Shown here piece after piece: positions 35,824-46,866 of a stretch of 64,000 nucleotides of DNA. The notes under the pieces are model-generated. The model was not told where the DNA came from and made no database searches. It saw only the letters and a program-made list of their open reading frames with translations. Position numbers and translations under genes: made by a program. Source of the stretch: Nymphaea colorata (Eukaryota > Streptophyta > Magnoliopsida > Nymphaeales > Nymphaeaceae); contig NC_045138.2 in NCBI RefSeq assembly GCF_008831285.2, forward strand, positions 19,625,934 to 19,689,933, read 5' to 3'. How positions within the stretch are numbered: position 1 is the first letter of the stretch; each line of letters begins with the position of its first letter.

Positions 35824-37906
35824 CGAAAAAGTCGGATTTATCCCCGCCTTGTTTTCCTCTTCGTCTTTGTACCCTTGAGGATTGCTGTAATTGACGGATG
35901 GCTCCTTTTCCTTTTTTTAATTTTTTTCCTTTTTAATTTTTTTTTTTTTTTGGTGTCATTGAATAGCTTTTGAATTGTAAAAACCGTGTAGTGTTTGTTA
36001 AACAATTCCGCGCGACGTTGTTTAGAACACTATATTAGATAATAGGGTCATATTGTACATGGAAAAGAATGAAACCATTTTCTCTTCCGAATTTATTTGA
36101 TCGCAAGGCCCCTTTTTGGTTTTCATAATCGGTTTAAATAATTTAATCAAATGACTCGAGGGGCGCTTTATACGGCGGGTGAAAAATTTTAGGGAAGGTG
36201 AAATCTTCAGTATTTGTAGAAGCATCAAATTTCAGTCACCAGTTCAATGCACCGGGAAGAGTCGGCTTTTCCCGGTGGGAGACTGTAGCACCAGCGAGGT
36301 TGTTCAGGTTTTATCAAGACCTTAATATTTAAAAATTTAATTTGCTGCCATTATAGATTTTAGCAAGGGAAGCTCAACCCGCTGGTATGATCAAGAAATG
36401 CATCGATAAATGAAGTGCCAAGTATCTTTAAAATGTGAGGGAATGGTAAACAAAAAATTGAGATTATCATTTATACAACTTTAATATGGTTTAAGCAACA
36501 AAAGGTACTAGCACTTATATGAATACACCTTCACAAAGAACACAAATCTTATAGTGGGAAATGCTTTTGAAAATTCTTACTTGAAAGGATTAGGATAAGA
36601 AATAAGAGAACTGTTGCCCTCAATGGGTGTAGCATAACTCGCCGGGCAGGTAAACATACAAAATCCACATGGCTTGTTTGATTGTTGTTGGCGTTATTTT
36701 ACTGGACCGTAAAAGGTATAATTGCAACATTCAAGTTGAAGAGTGTATCGCAACCAAGTTTCAATTGTGGTGGGTTGTTACTCTCTTATTCACCTAAAGA
36801 TAGAAGAGAAATTGTTGATCCTTTTAACATAACTAAAAGCAGAGTCCATGAAATAAAAGTAGGAATTTTCATTCATATGAACCAGAAATCTCAAGCAAGT
36901 TTATTTCCCACCATAAGACCATATTTTGATTTACATTCACTTGCTTACAAGAATGAATTCCTTTGAATATTTTACGTAACATAGCATGCCAGTTCCTGAA
37001 GAATTCTCCTATGTTTGAAATGAATTAAAACTTCAAAATCGTTTTGTTGCTTCGTTCAAATCAGCACTATCATTCATCTTCTTTTCCTGCTTTACTTCTA
37101 TTCCCTGCCAAAATCAGTTACGGTTCTCTTGAGAAAAGTTCTTTGGCAGCACTCTTTCATCCTCTATCAGTCATTATTTACATATTTAACTGTTTATATG
37201 GCACTACAGTTGATGCGTCGACTTCCAGCAAGTCCAGAATGTTGAAGACAAGCTTCATTAAAGAGGGTGGAATGTTAAAAGGGCAACATTCCTTTCTTTT
37301 CCTTTATTAATATATATTATGTAGATGGCAGAGTTCAATTGTAGTTCTGCCTCAGGGCGCAGTTTCAATTATTTAGAATGATGCAGATATCTTATGTGTC
37401 CCTTTCTTTAATGTTTAATAAAATTATTTTGTGGGCTTTTCACTTTGAAAAGACCATTTTCACAAGAGGACCACACCTCATGAGAAGAAGAAGAATGGAA
37501 TCTTACTAGTTATAGGTAGCAACCCTTTATCCCTGTAGGGTGTAGGGTTTGCTTTGGGTGTCTCAGGTGTTGCCCTCGCCATGCTTCAACTTACAGGTTA
37601 GTGGCTTCTTTTTTACAGCACAAAAGGTTGATACCATAAGAATTAGAAACGAAAACTGGCCACCCACCGAGCCTGACCCCCTCTGTTGCGCCAACCCCTT
37701 GGGAACGAATGGAATCTTATAGTTATTAGAAGAAAGAAAAAAAAAAGTGGCAAATAAGGATCCTGCATTTTTTTAACCTTCAGCTGCGCATGCACTTTGC
37801 GGAAGGAGAAAAACTAAACTTGTTTGGATTTTGGGAGCTCTCCATTCTCAGTAATTTCTTTCCATGGAAGGCCAAGATATTTTGGTCATGGAGCGCTCCA
37901 GTCACC

Positions 37907-37908
<2 letters not shown>
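35824..37908. other. SDR 3' flank and gene-poor DNA
   Basis: The SDR 3' UTR presumably lies in the first 200 bases, which end in poly-T runs. Beyond this only small chance frames (such as 36682-36966) occur, with no recognised gene or RNA. Confidence 0.4.

Positions 37909-37958
<50 letters not shown>
37909..37958. repeat. (TA)n microsatellite, 50 bp
   Basis: Uninterrupted TA dinucleotide run. Confidence 0.9.
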
Positions 37959-37960
<2 letters not shown>

Positions 37961-38301
37961 CCTTAAAAATTAATTGAGAAAAAAGAAGATATTCAAAGCC
38001 TTCTAACATTTTAATCATTTAGTTAGGTCCCAGTAAAGTCATAGTCAATAATGCTTATCCTCATATCAGAGTTTTGAAAAAGTTATTTTATACTTTTTTT
38101 ATTGTTTTAAAGAGGTCACAAAGCAAAATAGCTTAAATTGCACAAAAACTTAATATCATTTATAATATATATATATGTATATATATATATATAAATATAA
38201 GGATAAGTGTGGTAATGTGGGGAAAGAAGACAAAGGGAGGGCTGATGGTGAGAGTGATAAAAAATTAAATGGAAGTTTTGGTGGTCACACTTCACGAGAA
38301 G

Positions 38302-38323
38302 GCGACGCTTGCAAAAGCGTCGC
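38302..38323. repeat. Small perfect hairpin
   Basis: GCGACGCTT and AAGCGTCGC are perfect 9-bp arms around a GCAA loop. It is not followed by a T run and has no assigned role. Confidence 0.5.
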
Positions 38324-38768
38324 ATTCAGACAAGTCCACGTCGAGCAGCATGCCATGTTTGGATGCTTCGTAGAAGAACACTAAATTCCTGGTTTTCGGT
38401 GCACTAAAGCATGATATTGGAGTGTGACATTGAGTGCCCACGGTCTTCTTCATCTTTACGTGCCTTTCATACCTTCTCTTTTGTCTATTCTAGCCGTCCC
38501 ACGGCGGACCCACTTCGTGTTTGTGTTGCCAAAATAAGAAAGAGGAAAAGGCCTTTGGAACCTTTAAATTTTAGTTTGCCCTTTGAATTTCATTTTTGTG
38601 AGCGGGGTTTCTTCAAGATATAGGGTCTGCTTTCGGTGCATCGGAGTGTCACCGGGGATCGTGTTCAATTTGCACCACGGTAGCGCCCTTTCAACCTCAT
38701 CAATATCTTTATATTTCCAGCTATTCGAATTTTGAAGTTGGTGTTTCTTCTTTTATCTCATTTTATTA

Positions 38769-39005
38769 GGTTGCGTTTGATTTTTCATGGATCTGAGATC
38801 CGAGGTGATCTAAAATCAAATGATAGCTGACAAGCTGTGGATCTCAGTATCAACCTCTGGACATGGATTCAAATCTACGCTACATTGTAAAAACCATTGG
38901 TTTGTAAAAACCATTGGTTTGAGGTCGGACCGGAGAAGGGTGGACCTCAAAACTGCAGACCTGAGATCCGCGGTGATCTCACGTCCACGGCAAGCAAACG
39001 CAACC
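38769..39005. mobile_element. PIF/Harbinger-type MITE with TTA target duplication
   Basis: A 237-bp element flanked by TTA at 38766-38768 and 39006-39008. The ends are GGTTGCGTTTG at left and its exact reverse complement CAAACGCAACC at right. The 3-bp TTA duplication and G-starting inverted repeat fit the Tourist/Harbinger class. The subterminal regions share GGATCTGAGATCC-like words. A 17-bp unit GTAAAAACCATTGGTTT is repeated twice in tandem near 38887-38920. Confidence 0.88.
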
Positions 39006-41868
39006 TTATTTATCCTTTTTCCCTCCACCAGCGAGAGAGGTTTAGGAGCATTTGATTAACTTAAACTTCAAGATCCATAAATTTAATGTGGATGCCATAT
39101 GATATGATTTTGCTAATGTAACAAAAGATCCGCCATAGAATTTATGGTTTTTCAAACTAAGAATCAAACTTAAGATCCATTTAAAATCATTAGTTTATCC
39201 TTTTGCATTGAAAAACTAAACTCAACATAAAACATGTATTGTTTTTCTAAAGATACTTCATGTACAACAGTTCTGCATCGAAAATTTTGAAAAAAGTTCA
39301 TGATTGTATGTGTATGAGTTCTTCAACATTATATATATATATATATATAAACTTTGTAGATGTTGTATGACTTATGAGACAACAACTTTGGTGTTTGTTG
39401 GACTCCACGGCGATGCAAATTTGGGGACCAAGTGTCATATAAAATAATTTGATTATTACTTTAACTATTGATAGCAAGTTACCATGCTTGTTTTGCCAGC
39501 AAAGTGGGAGTAAGGATGACGCCTTGAGTGCAAACATGGCAAGATGTAGACAGACAGAAGTGCTTTTCCACCTTTTAAACTTTATATTTACTAGCATTTC
39601 TTAATACATCATGAGAGAGAGAGAGAGAGAGAGAGAGAGGTTTGACAGTATACCAAGTTTGGCTTACTTGACAAATCAAACTTGTGTAATGGTGCAACTT
39701 TTAAGAAGATACAAAAAAGGCCATGAAAGAGGTGATATTTATTTTTATGCAAAAGAAACTTATAGTGACAATTTGGGCAAAATTTGATCAACGGGCCTCC
39801 TTTTTGTATATTATTTAAGAAACAACTATTTACATTTTTTTCACCAAGACTATATTTTCTTGTAGAAAACTACCACATGAAAGCCTAAAGCAAATTTTCG
39901 CTAATCTGAAAAAAGGTGTTGGTTGAAATTTTAAGATTGTGATTTAGTGATAGGAGGCAATATTGATCAACAAAATATTATTTCTTTTTGAAATTGTAGG
40001 CAAAAAACATAGTTAAAACATTAATTAATTAATTCCCCAAAATATAAATGTATGAACATGGTAAATTTTAAATAGGTTATAAATCCAAGATGTTTTCATG
40101 GTTTGAGTAAAAAAAAAAAAAAGAGAGTTTGTGAAACTCTTGATGCATAACTCTTGGCACAACACCAAGAGTTTTCGAAATATTAAAATATAGAACATTA
40201 AAAGTTTCAAATGATCATTAAATATAATATTCACACATTTCTATGCATTAAATGATCTAATATTCACTTGATATCATTAAATATATAGTTGAAACAGCCA
40301 AATTACTTACCATATTATTTTTACGTTTTGTGTCGTTCACTCATTATGAGAACTCAAAGCTGTTTGAAAAAATATAAATATTATATATATATATATATAT
40401 AGAAGTGCATATAGTCTGCTATATTACTTATTTAATTGTACCAACTATGCAGCGAAATGGGTGACATTTGTCAGGTGAAATGTTTTCAATAAAATAATTA
40501 TTCTTTTCTTTTTCTGAATTGTATTCTGGTCCTTGTATTGATAGTTGAGATGTGCCAAAGCTAAGGAAACTGCAGCTGGCAAATGATGCATCGATGGCTC
40601 CGTTAGTCAGATTCAACGTCGTCATTCATTCCGTCATCTTCCCTTGTTGCTTTCACGACTCTGCTTTCTTTGTTTGTTGTTGCTTTGGATCCTCCATGAT
40701 CCATATCATTTTCTATTCTTCCTTGGAACAAGTTGAATGTATCTTTTAAGGGACGACCTTCTAACTGTAATTCCAAAATGGGCCTTGAGTTTTCTTTTTC
40801 TTCGGATGCTAATAAGAGCGCGCGCTCACAGTAGCATAACATAATAACATAACTGATCGGACTGGTAGTGCAAAAAAGGCAATTCTTATTCGTGTTATCA
40901 ACTCGGGCCTTCTATTCAGCCCCTGATCCAACTATGATCAGGAGCATTGATATGCGTTTGAATTGAGTGTTGGATTTGGATATTATGAAACTGCATGTTG
41001 AATCTCCATTAGTATTTTGAATGTGAATTTGGTTACCAGATCCAATTTAACGGATTAAAATCAGACTAGCAATTCACTAATTTGGTATGCCTATTCCATT
41101 TACATCCTTAATTAAATATAGAGCCTTATAAACAAGGGTTCAATACCAGAGCTTTGCCGTTATCCTTCTACTAAAATGCATAGGTTAACATAAAAAAATT
41201 GATAGTAGTTCCAATATCTTTTGTGTAAAAGCGAAAATATTTCTGATCAACTTAAATTTGTAAAACATAGACGACGTGATCTAACTTGGGGTCACTTCTT
41301 GGCATTTATCAGTAGGAATGTCATGAGCATATGCAGTTAAAGAATAAACATCGTCATATTCGATTGATCGGATTTTACTTAATAGAATCAGACCGAGATC
41401 TGTATTCAAGCATCCAAAATGGAAACCATATCGAGTTTTTCCGTGTAATCATATTCAGTGCCAAATTTATAATTTGATTACAGTTCGATTTGAGTTTTTA
41501 CATTGAATTTGGACTACATTTTTTTTATATCAGAATGTTGTTTGTTCACCTGCGACGCTTTGTCATGCATCATGATCGAGTTCATTCACAACAACAGGTG
41601 AAAGAGCATAACACCTAAGTTCCGCACCTTATACAAATGCCAGAAAAATACTAGAGAAACCTTAGTGACTGTCAAATTATAGCAAAAAATTGGGCCTTAC
41701 ACCAAAAAAAAAAAAATTCAATTTTACTCTGAACAAAGTTGCTTCTGTTACCAATGTAGGTTCATTAACCATAAGAAGAGGGTATGAAAGCCTGTCCCAT
41801 CTTATACCAAATGGAACTCAACTGTCCTCTTCCACTCTGTCTCCCCATATACCAGTAGGAGAGCTATC
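39006..41868. other. Gene-poor AT-rich tract
   Basis: Contains TA runs near 39330-39350 and 40381-40400, a GA run at 39612-39640 and old-looking repeat words such as GGATTTGGAT near 40960-41060 that resemble the dispersed repeat family at 12061 and 45866. Frames at 40428-40842 lie on both strands and have no family signal. No gene recognised. Confidence 0.4.
39612..39640. repeat. (GA)n microsatellite
   Basis: Uninterrupted GA run. Confidence 0.9.
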
Positions 41869-42023
41869 ATAGAGCTCGGGTGGGCAACTGCCCACCCAAG
41901 CCTGTTTAATCCCCTATAAAATTTTTATTTATCATTTGTTGGGTTCAGGCCTATATACGGGGGTGCCCACACCAGACCGACTAGACCCATGCCAGTGCCA
42001 TATAGCGCTATATGTACTCAGTG

Positions 42024-42919
42024 TAGGCCTGGGCACCGGGCCGGGTCGCCGGCGGGTACCCGATACCCGGCCCGGAACGGGCCCGGGTCCGGGCCTTGCA
42101 TTGCCATTGTCGGGCAAAAGCGCATTGGGCCCGGCCCGGCCCGTCATCAAAACGGGCCGGGTCCGAGTTATCATCAAGGCCCGGCAGGGCCCGTTAGGTT
42201 GGAACAGCATAACCTGGTTTTTCCCTTTTCGTTTGAAAAAGAGGGACATGCGCTGCGCAGCCTGTGCGATCCACCTGCGTGAGAGAAAAATGTTGGATTT
42301 CTAAGATAAAAGGCATCTGCAAGACACCATCATGGGAAGGACAGAGGGGAGTACAGAGGCACCATCGTCATCCTCTCTGTCTCTCTCTCGCTCAATCTGT
42401 TTTTCACCAAGGCACCATCTGTCCTATCATTTGGAGCACCCCAACCACTCTCTCGTCTGTCTGTCAAGGAACAGGGAACCTATCGAATTTGGGAAAGGTG
42501 GTGTTTATCATATATGGTGGATGTGGGTGATGATCAGAAGCACCAGGAGGAGGGGGACGTCGGCCGGCGGCAGAGGCATCACTTAGTGTTGATGCACGGG
42601 GTGGGGCATGGGGCTTGGTGCTGGTACAAGGTGATGACCTCCTTTAGGCCGGCCATTCGTCACCTGCGTCGACCTCTCCTCCATCGGCATCGACGCTTCC
42701 GACGCCAACGCAGCAACGCCAACGCCCTCTCCTCCTGTGACGATCAGAAAAACGAGCCGGGCCGGGTAGCGGGCGAGGTTGTGTAGGCCCGGTACCCGGC
42801 CCGGCCCGACCCGTTAATAATCGGGCCGGGCAGCGGGCCGGCTGGATTCAAAATAAAGTGATATCGGGCCCGATATAAACGGGCCGGGCCAGCCCGGCCC
42901 GGCCCGATGCCCAGGCCTA
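42024..42919. mobile_element. Nonautonomous hAT element carrying a methylesterase gene fragment
   Basis: An 896-bp element bounded by an exact 8-bp duplication ACTCAGTG (42016-42023 and 42920-42927). Terminal inverted repeats are TAGGCCTGGGCACCGGGCC and, reverse-complemented from the right, TAGGCCTGGGCATCGGGCC. Both subterminal regions are dense in CCGGGC words. This is the widespread plant hAT nonautonomous family with these ends. There is no transposase frame. Its interior from about 42220 to 42760 is unlike the ends and includes a piece of a host methylesterase gene (next entry), so it is a Pack-type element. Confidence 0.88.
42575..42752 (+). pseudogene. Captured 5' fragment of a methylesterase (alpha/beta-hydrolase) gene
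   Basis: The frame reads HHLVLMHGVGHGAWCWYKV, the nucleophile-proximal N-terminal block of plant methylesterases and hydroxynitrile lyases, whose usual form is HFVLVHGAGHGAWCWYKV. About 45 bp on, another frame reads TCVDLSSIGIDASDANA, the next block of the same proteins, so one frameshift separates them. A short ANALSSCDDQ stretch follows back in the first frame. The catalytic Ser, Asp and His regions are absent, so it cannot encode an enzyme. The segment upstream to about 42300 may be the gene's 5' UTR. Confidence 0.82.
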
Positions 42920-42959
42920 ACTCAGTGCTCTTCAACTAAAATTTTCTCGCTCCGCCACT

Positions 42960-43727
42960 GCCGTATACCTAGGTTTCACAACGGCAATATATATATATAT
43001 AAGCACTAATTTAAGTTTTACAAAACCCACTTTGATTTGACAATAATAAAATCACTTTGGCTAGGTTGGACATATAACTCTAGGATATTAACTCCGATGG
43101 GATATTTGATCTGCCATTTACAAGATTAGTAGTTTGAGTATTAAACGAAGTAGGCATGCAGTACAGTGAAAACGTTTTTGATACTTGAGCATATTTTGTT
43201 GTTTCTGATCTGAAAAGTGAGAAGCTCGCCTACTTGTCGATAGCTCTCTTCTTCTTGTTTCTTTTTCATGAGAATCAATCCTGACAGAGAATATGGGGGC
43301 AAGATATTCGGGTCATGCAATGATCGACCTCGGCGGAAAGACGATGGCGATGCAGTTCCCCATGCAGTAATCGATGTGCCACTCAGCCCGAACTCTGTGA
43401 AACCGAAGGTGCTTCATCTCTGCAGAAAGCATGGCCGCCATGTGAGGTTTCCAGAGTTTCTTTAGGAACAGGAAGATCCAGTTAACAGAAAAGAATTAAT
43501 GTTGCTTTGTGCCATACCCCTAGTGTATGCTGCCAAGCTACATTTCATATGTAGCTTTTTTTTTTTTTTTTTGAAATCAGACCCTTCTTAAATTAATGTT
43601 CCCTGGTATCCTTATCCCGCAGCCTGTATTGTGTTTGATATTGTGACCTTTTCCACCCATTATTGAGGGCTGAGATAAGGAGTCTTTGAGGACGTTTAAT
43701 AACAGAAAACACGATCTTTTGATCATA
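42960..43727. other. Intergenic DNA with a small unrecognised frame
   Basis: A 65-codon plus-strand frame at 43268-43465, rich in Arg, Asp, Pro and His, is less AT-rich than its surroundings but shows no family similarity I know. A poly-T run lies at 43557-43573. No other feature. Confidence 0.3.
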
Positions 43728-44396
43728 GGTCCTGTGTGCTTATCTTAAATTTCATATCTGCGGTGATCGGAGATCCAAGGTTTTGAGATCTGACCCACCT
43801 CTCCCCCCAGTCAAATCTCAAATCTAGGGGTGAACAACGAGTCGAGCTTGACTCGTTAAAGCTCGGCTCGTGAACATTTGCTTAATGAGTCGAGCTCGAG
43901 TTCACAAATCGACTCATTTAAATAACCCAGTCGAGTTTGAGTTCATTGAAGTTCTAAACTCGAACTGTTAAAGCACGACTTGGCTTGAAAATGATGTGTG
44001 GCGATTTTTAAATATCATGCTCGTTTTTGTAATTAAACATCTGGAATATTGACGTTAATTAATTATGTAAGATTTTACAAAAGCTCCTTCAAATTTGTCA
44101 AACCCTGATCGAGTCAAGCTCGATTTATGTGAAAGTAATAGTCCATATTTTCAAATGAGTTTGTCGAGCCTTAATTGAGCTCAACATATAACTGCTGAGT
44201 TGAGCTCAAGCTGCTTTTGTCGAGCTATTATTGAGCTCAAGCTCGAGGTTTCATTAGTCGAGCCGAGTTCGAGCTGACTCGACTCAGCTGGTGTTCACCC
44301 TTGCTCAAATATGCACTTTTGACACTATAGCATGGATTTGAATTCCAGGTTGGGGTGGACTTGGATCTGAGATCTATGGAAAATCAAACGCAACCA
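43728..44396. mobile_element. Harbinger-like MITE split by a hAT MITE
   Basis: The right part ends ATCAAACGCAACC and carries GGATCTGAGATCTATGG, matching the subterminal words of the MITE at 38769-39005. The left part has TGCGGTGATCGGAGATCC in mirrored position. The left terminus is diverged, so the boundary is approximate. A 480-bp hAT element sits inside. Confidence 0.55.
43824..44303. mobile_element. hAT-type MITE, CAAGGGTGAACA ends
   Basis: A 480-bp element with CTAGGGGTGAACA at left and, reverse-complemented, CAAGGGTGAACA at right, flanked by an exact CTCAAAT repeat (43817-43823 and 44304-44310), seven bases and perhaps eight originally. The interior repeats GAGTCGAGC, GAGCTCGAG and GAGCTCAAGC words in both orientations. 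No coding capacity. Confidence 0.82.
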
Positions 44397-45007
44397 TGGT
44401 GTTTCATAAGAGGACACTGAATGCAGTGTTCCGCGAATATGTTCTAAAATTTTGGCAAATTTGTGGAATATTGTATACCAAATAATGCAATATTTCTCTC
44501 ACCAAATGCCCTCTAAATATATCTGTTTTTTCAAATGTATTCAAGAAACACTGCATTCCAAAGAAGACCGCATTCCTACTACCGAACGGCCCTTGGGGTA
44601 AAATTTCCTCCTGTTCTTAACCAATGAACTTTGCGGTGGACTTTTTATGCGGATATATTGTCTCCCATGTTTCAGTTCACTCCAAAATCAGGATACAATT
44701 TTCTCAAATTTTGGTCTAAATGAAATCTTAACCCTACCTGCTACCATTGTTAACTAGATCGCTTGCTATCATTTCGTTGTAAAATAACTTCTGTTCTTTC
44801 GTTTTAATGAAGAGGTGCCCTTCAAAGCTAGGCTTGATAGATTCGAGACTGATCTGAGATCTGCAGTGGAAGAGATCCGATATTTAAACATACAGTGGAT
44901 TTCATATCCATAGTTTTCAACACCATTCTATAAAAGATCTAAATGGAACCAAATCCGTAAAGATCTCATATGGATCTCTCTCTCTTGGATTTCTTGTCCT
45001 CAAATTT

Positions 45008-45077
<70 letters not shown>

Positions 45078-45460
45078 TTCCAAAAACTCACTCTCTCTAG
45101 CAACCTGCCCCATCTTGAAGATCTCATTAACGTTCGTGACCTGCCATCCTCGAAAATATAAGTCTGAATTTTGAAATTCCTTCCTTCTCAAAGCCTTGTT
45201 GCGATCATCTGAAAAAGCAGCACCCAACATCTTTTAACTACGCTACCACTAAAACCACATTGGCACCTCCTGTCGCTGAGCTAGGAGTTTGAACCTGCGG
45301 GCACTTGGATATTAAGTTTTCGATCTTATCAATATATAAATAAATATTTTGAGTAGGTCTGTGTGGGCAATTGTCCACACAACTTATCCTTTGGCCTCCA
45401 ATTATTTGCTCACTGTATGCCTAAGACCCAGCATTATCTAAAAATGGATCATGATATGAT
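44397..45460. other. Gene-poor tract with AT microsatellite
   Basis: Contains the (TA)n run at 45009-45075 and GATCTGAGATC words near 44850-44960 that may belong to a further Harbinger-like relic. A GGGCAATTGTCC motif near 45366 resembles the hAT MITE subterminal palindrome, but no ends were defined. Confidence 0.35.
45009..45075. repeat. (TA)n microsatellite, 67 bp
   Basis: Uninterrupted TA run, the longest simple repeat in the window. Confidence 0.9.
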
Positions 45461-45498
45461 CAGAGGGGAAGGGGGCCAGTAGGGCCATGGTCCCCTCT

Positions 45499-45561
<63 letters not shown>

Positions 45562-45664
45562 CATTTATTTCATATAAAAATTTTGATAAATGATATTTCG
45601 ACCCCTTTCAAAATTTTGAAATTATAATTTGACCCTTCATAAAAAATTCTTAGCTATGCCCCTG
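45461..45664. mobile_element. hAT-like MITE containing a (TA)n run
   Basis: The left end AGAGGGGAAGGGGGCCAG is followed by GGGCCATGGTCCCC; the right end, reverse-complemented, is CAGGGGCATAGCTAAG. The body has TTTCATATAAAAATTTTGA and a GACCC-AAAATTTTGAAAT section as in the relic at 30370-30560. A (TA)n run at 45503-45559 lies inside. The target duplication was not resolved. Confidence 0.6.
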
Positions 45665-45865
45665 AAGAGGTACGTAGCACTCCACTATGGAGGCCTTTGA
45701 ACTTTGAAGCGAAAACTTTCTTAATTTGTGTTTTTTTTTTTCCTTTCCTTTCTTCACTTATTAGGTAAAACAAGAAGAACAAATTTTGGAGGGAAAATAA
45801 GGCCGACCCTTTTTCCTCCGAAGGATCACGAATCGGATATACCCTTAATTATATTCGCTTTTTTG

Positions 45866-46160
45866 GATATTCACATGTTTAGATTTGAAATATGAATATA
45901 GAAAAGTCATATCTAAATTCAAATCCAAATTCGATCTGAATCCAATTTTTATACTCATATCCAAATATGAATTCGAATTTTGAATCGAATTTTGCCGATT
46001 TTCAAAATGTAAGAGTATTAGATGTAAGATATTCGTATAAAAATAAATCCAATCTTAATCTGTATCTAAATCCGATTGTATATTTATGCATATTCGAATC
46101 TACATTCAATAGAATGTCATTTCTTAAATCCAAATTCGATCCGATCTTTTAATCAGATAT
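45866..46160 (-). repeat. Dispersed AT-rich repeat, copy 2 (inverted)
   Basis: The reverse complement aligns with 12061-12390: CTGATTAA, then GGATTTAAGAAATGACAT, then ATTCGAAT and GGATATGA words in the same order. Identity is moderate and gapped. Probable degenerate nonautonomous transposon. Confidence 0.55.
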
Positions 46161-46775
46161 TAGTTTGTTGTCTACATTTGATTTTTCGGATCAGTTCGAT
46201 CCAAATCTAATATTTTGACATTCCTATTTCCACCACTTTTTAGCCTTTTACAACATCAGGAAAGTAAATTTTTTTTACGTTTCATGTCAGAATGTACAAA
46301 CACCTGAAATCACACCCACAATGTAAACTTTGATTTTTTTTTTTTTTTTTAATGGGAATTAAGACTGAGTAACGACCAAAATTTTGTGAATAGAACCACA
46401 AACCACTTTCCAATTTAAACAAGAAACAACCAGAGCTAGAGCAGGATTTGGACTACGGAGGATTTTGCAGAGTTTGCTGCACGTAAGAGCTTTGTAAGCT
46501 CAACGGGTTCTTATGGCTAGTCTTTCAAATAAAGCAACTTTTTCTTTTAATGTTTCTTTGCTTTGAGCGTTTCTCGCCCAGGCAGAGCAGGAAATTTTGG
46601 CTGGAAGGGCACTAAAGATGTATATTTTGTTATTAAAAACATATTTTATATTTAAATTTTTTTTACTTTATATTTAAAAAACATTTTTTTTATTTTAACT
46701 GAGTAGGATCAAATCAAACTCGAGCTTGGGTTTCGAGCTTGGGCCAAGCAGGACAGGAGGTTTAAGAAAAACTAT
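46161..46775. other. AT-rich intergenic DNA
   Basis: Homopolymer T runs near 46338 and 46660 and no coding or RNA signal. Confidence 0.4.
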
Positions 46776-46866
46776 AACAAAATTAAGTATATTTTTATAT
46801 TACTCTAAGAAGGTAAAATAATAAAAGTTTTTTGTTTAAGGATATCAGTTTGCTAAAAGTAAGCAA
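46776..46866 (+). repeat. Direct repeat, left copy
   Basis: Shares an exact 30-bp-plus core beginning AAAATTAAGTATATTTTTAT with 48363-48452. A second matching part, ending GTTTGCTAAAA, follows after diverged TA-rich sequence. Confidence 0.75.

Larger units (their letters stand above)
41869..42959. mobile_element. hAT-like MITE interrupted by a second hAT element
   Basis: The left part carries GGGTGGGCAACTGCCCACCC just inside its end, matching the GGGC(A)nTTG/CCC palindrome of the elements at 30158 and 58712. The right end, reverse-complemented, is CAGTGGCGGAGCGAGAAAAT, a hAT-type terminus like that of 30158-30335. The two halves are split by the element at 42024-42919, whose 8-bp target duplication derives from this host element. 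The left terminus is diverged, so that boundary is approximate. Confidence 0.55.

Noticed and set aside
43268-43465. 65-codon Arg/His/Pro-rich frame
   Set aside because: Too short and without similarity; left as part of an intergenic note.
45270-45330. Possible SINE B-box (GAGTTTGAACC)
   Set aside because: No A box at the proper upstream distance on either strand.
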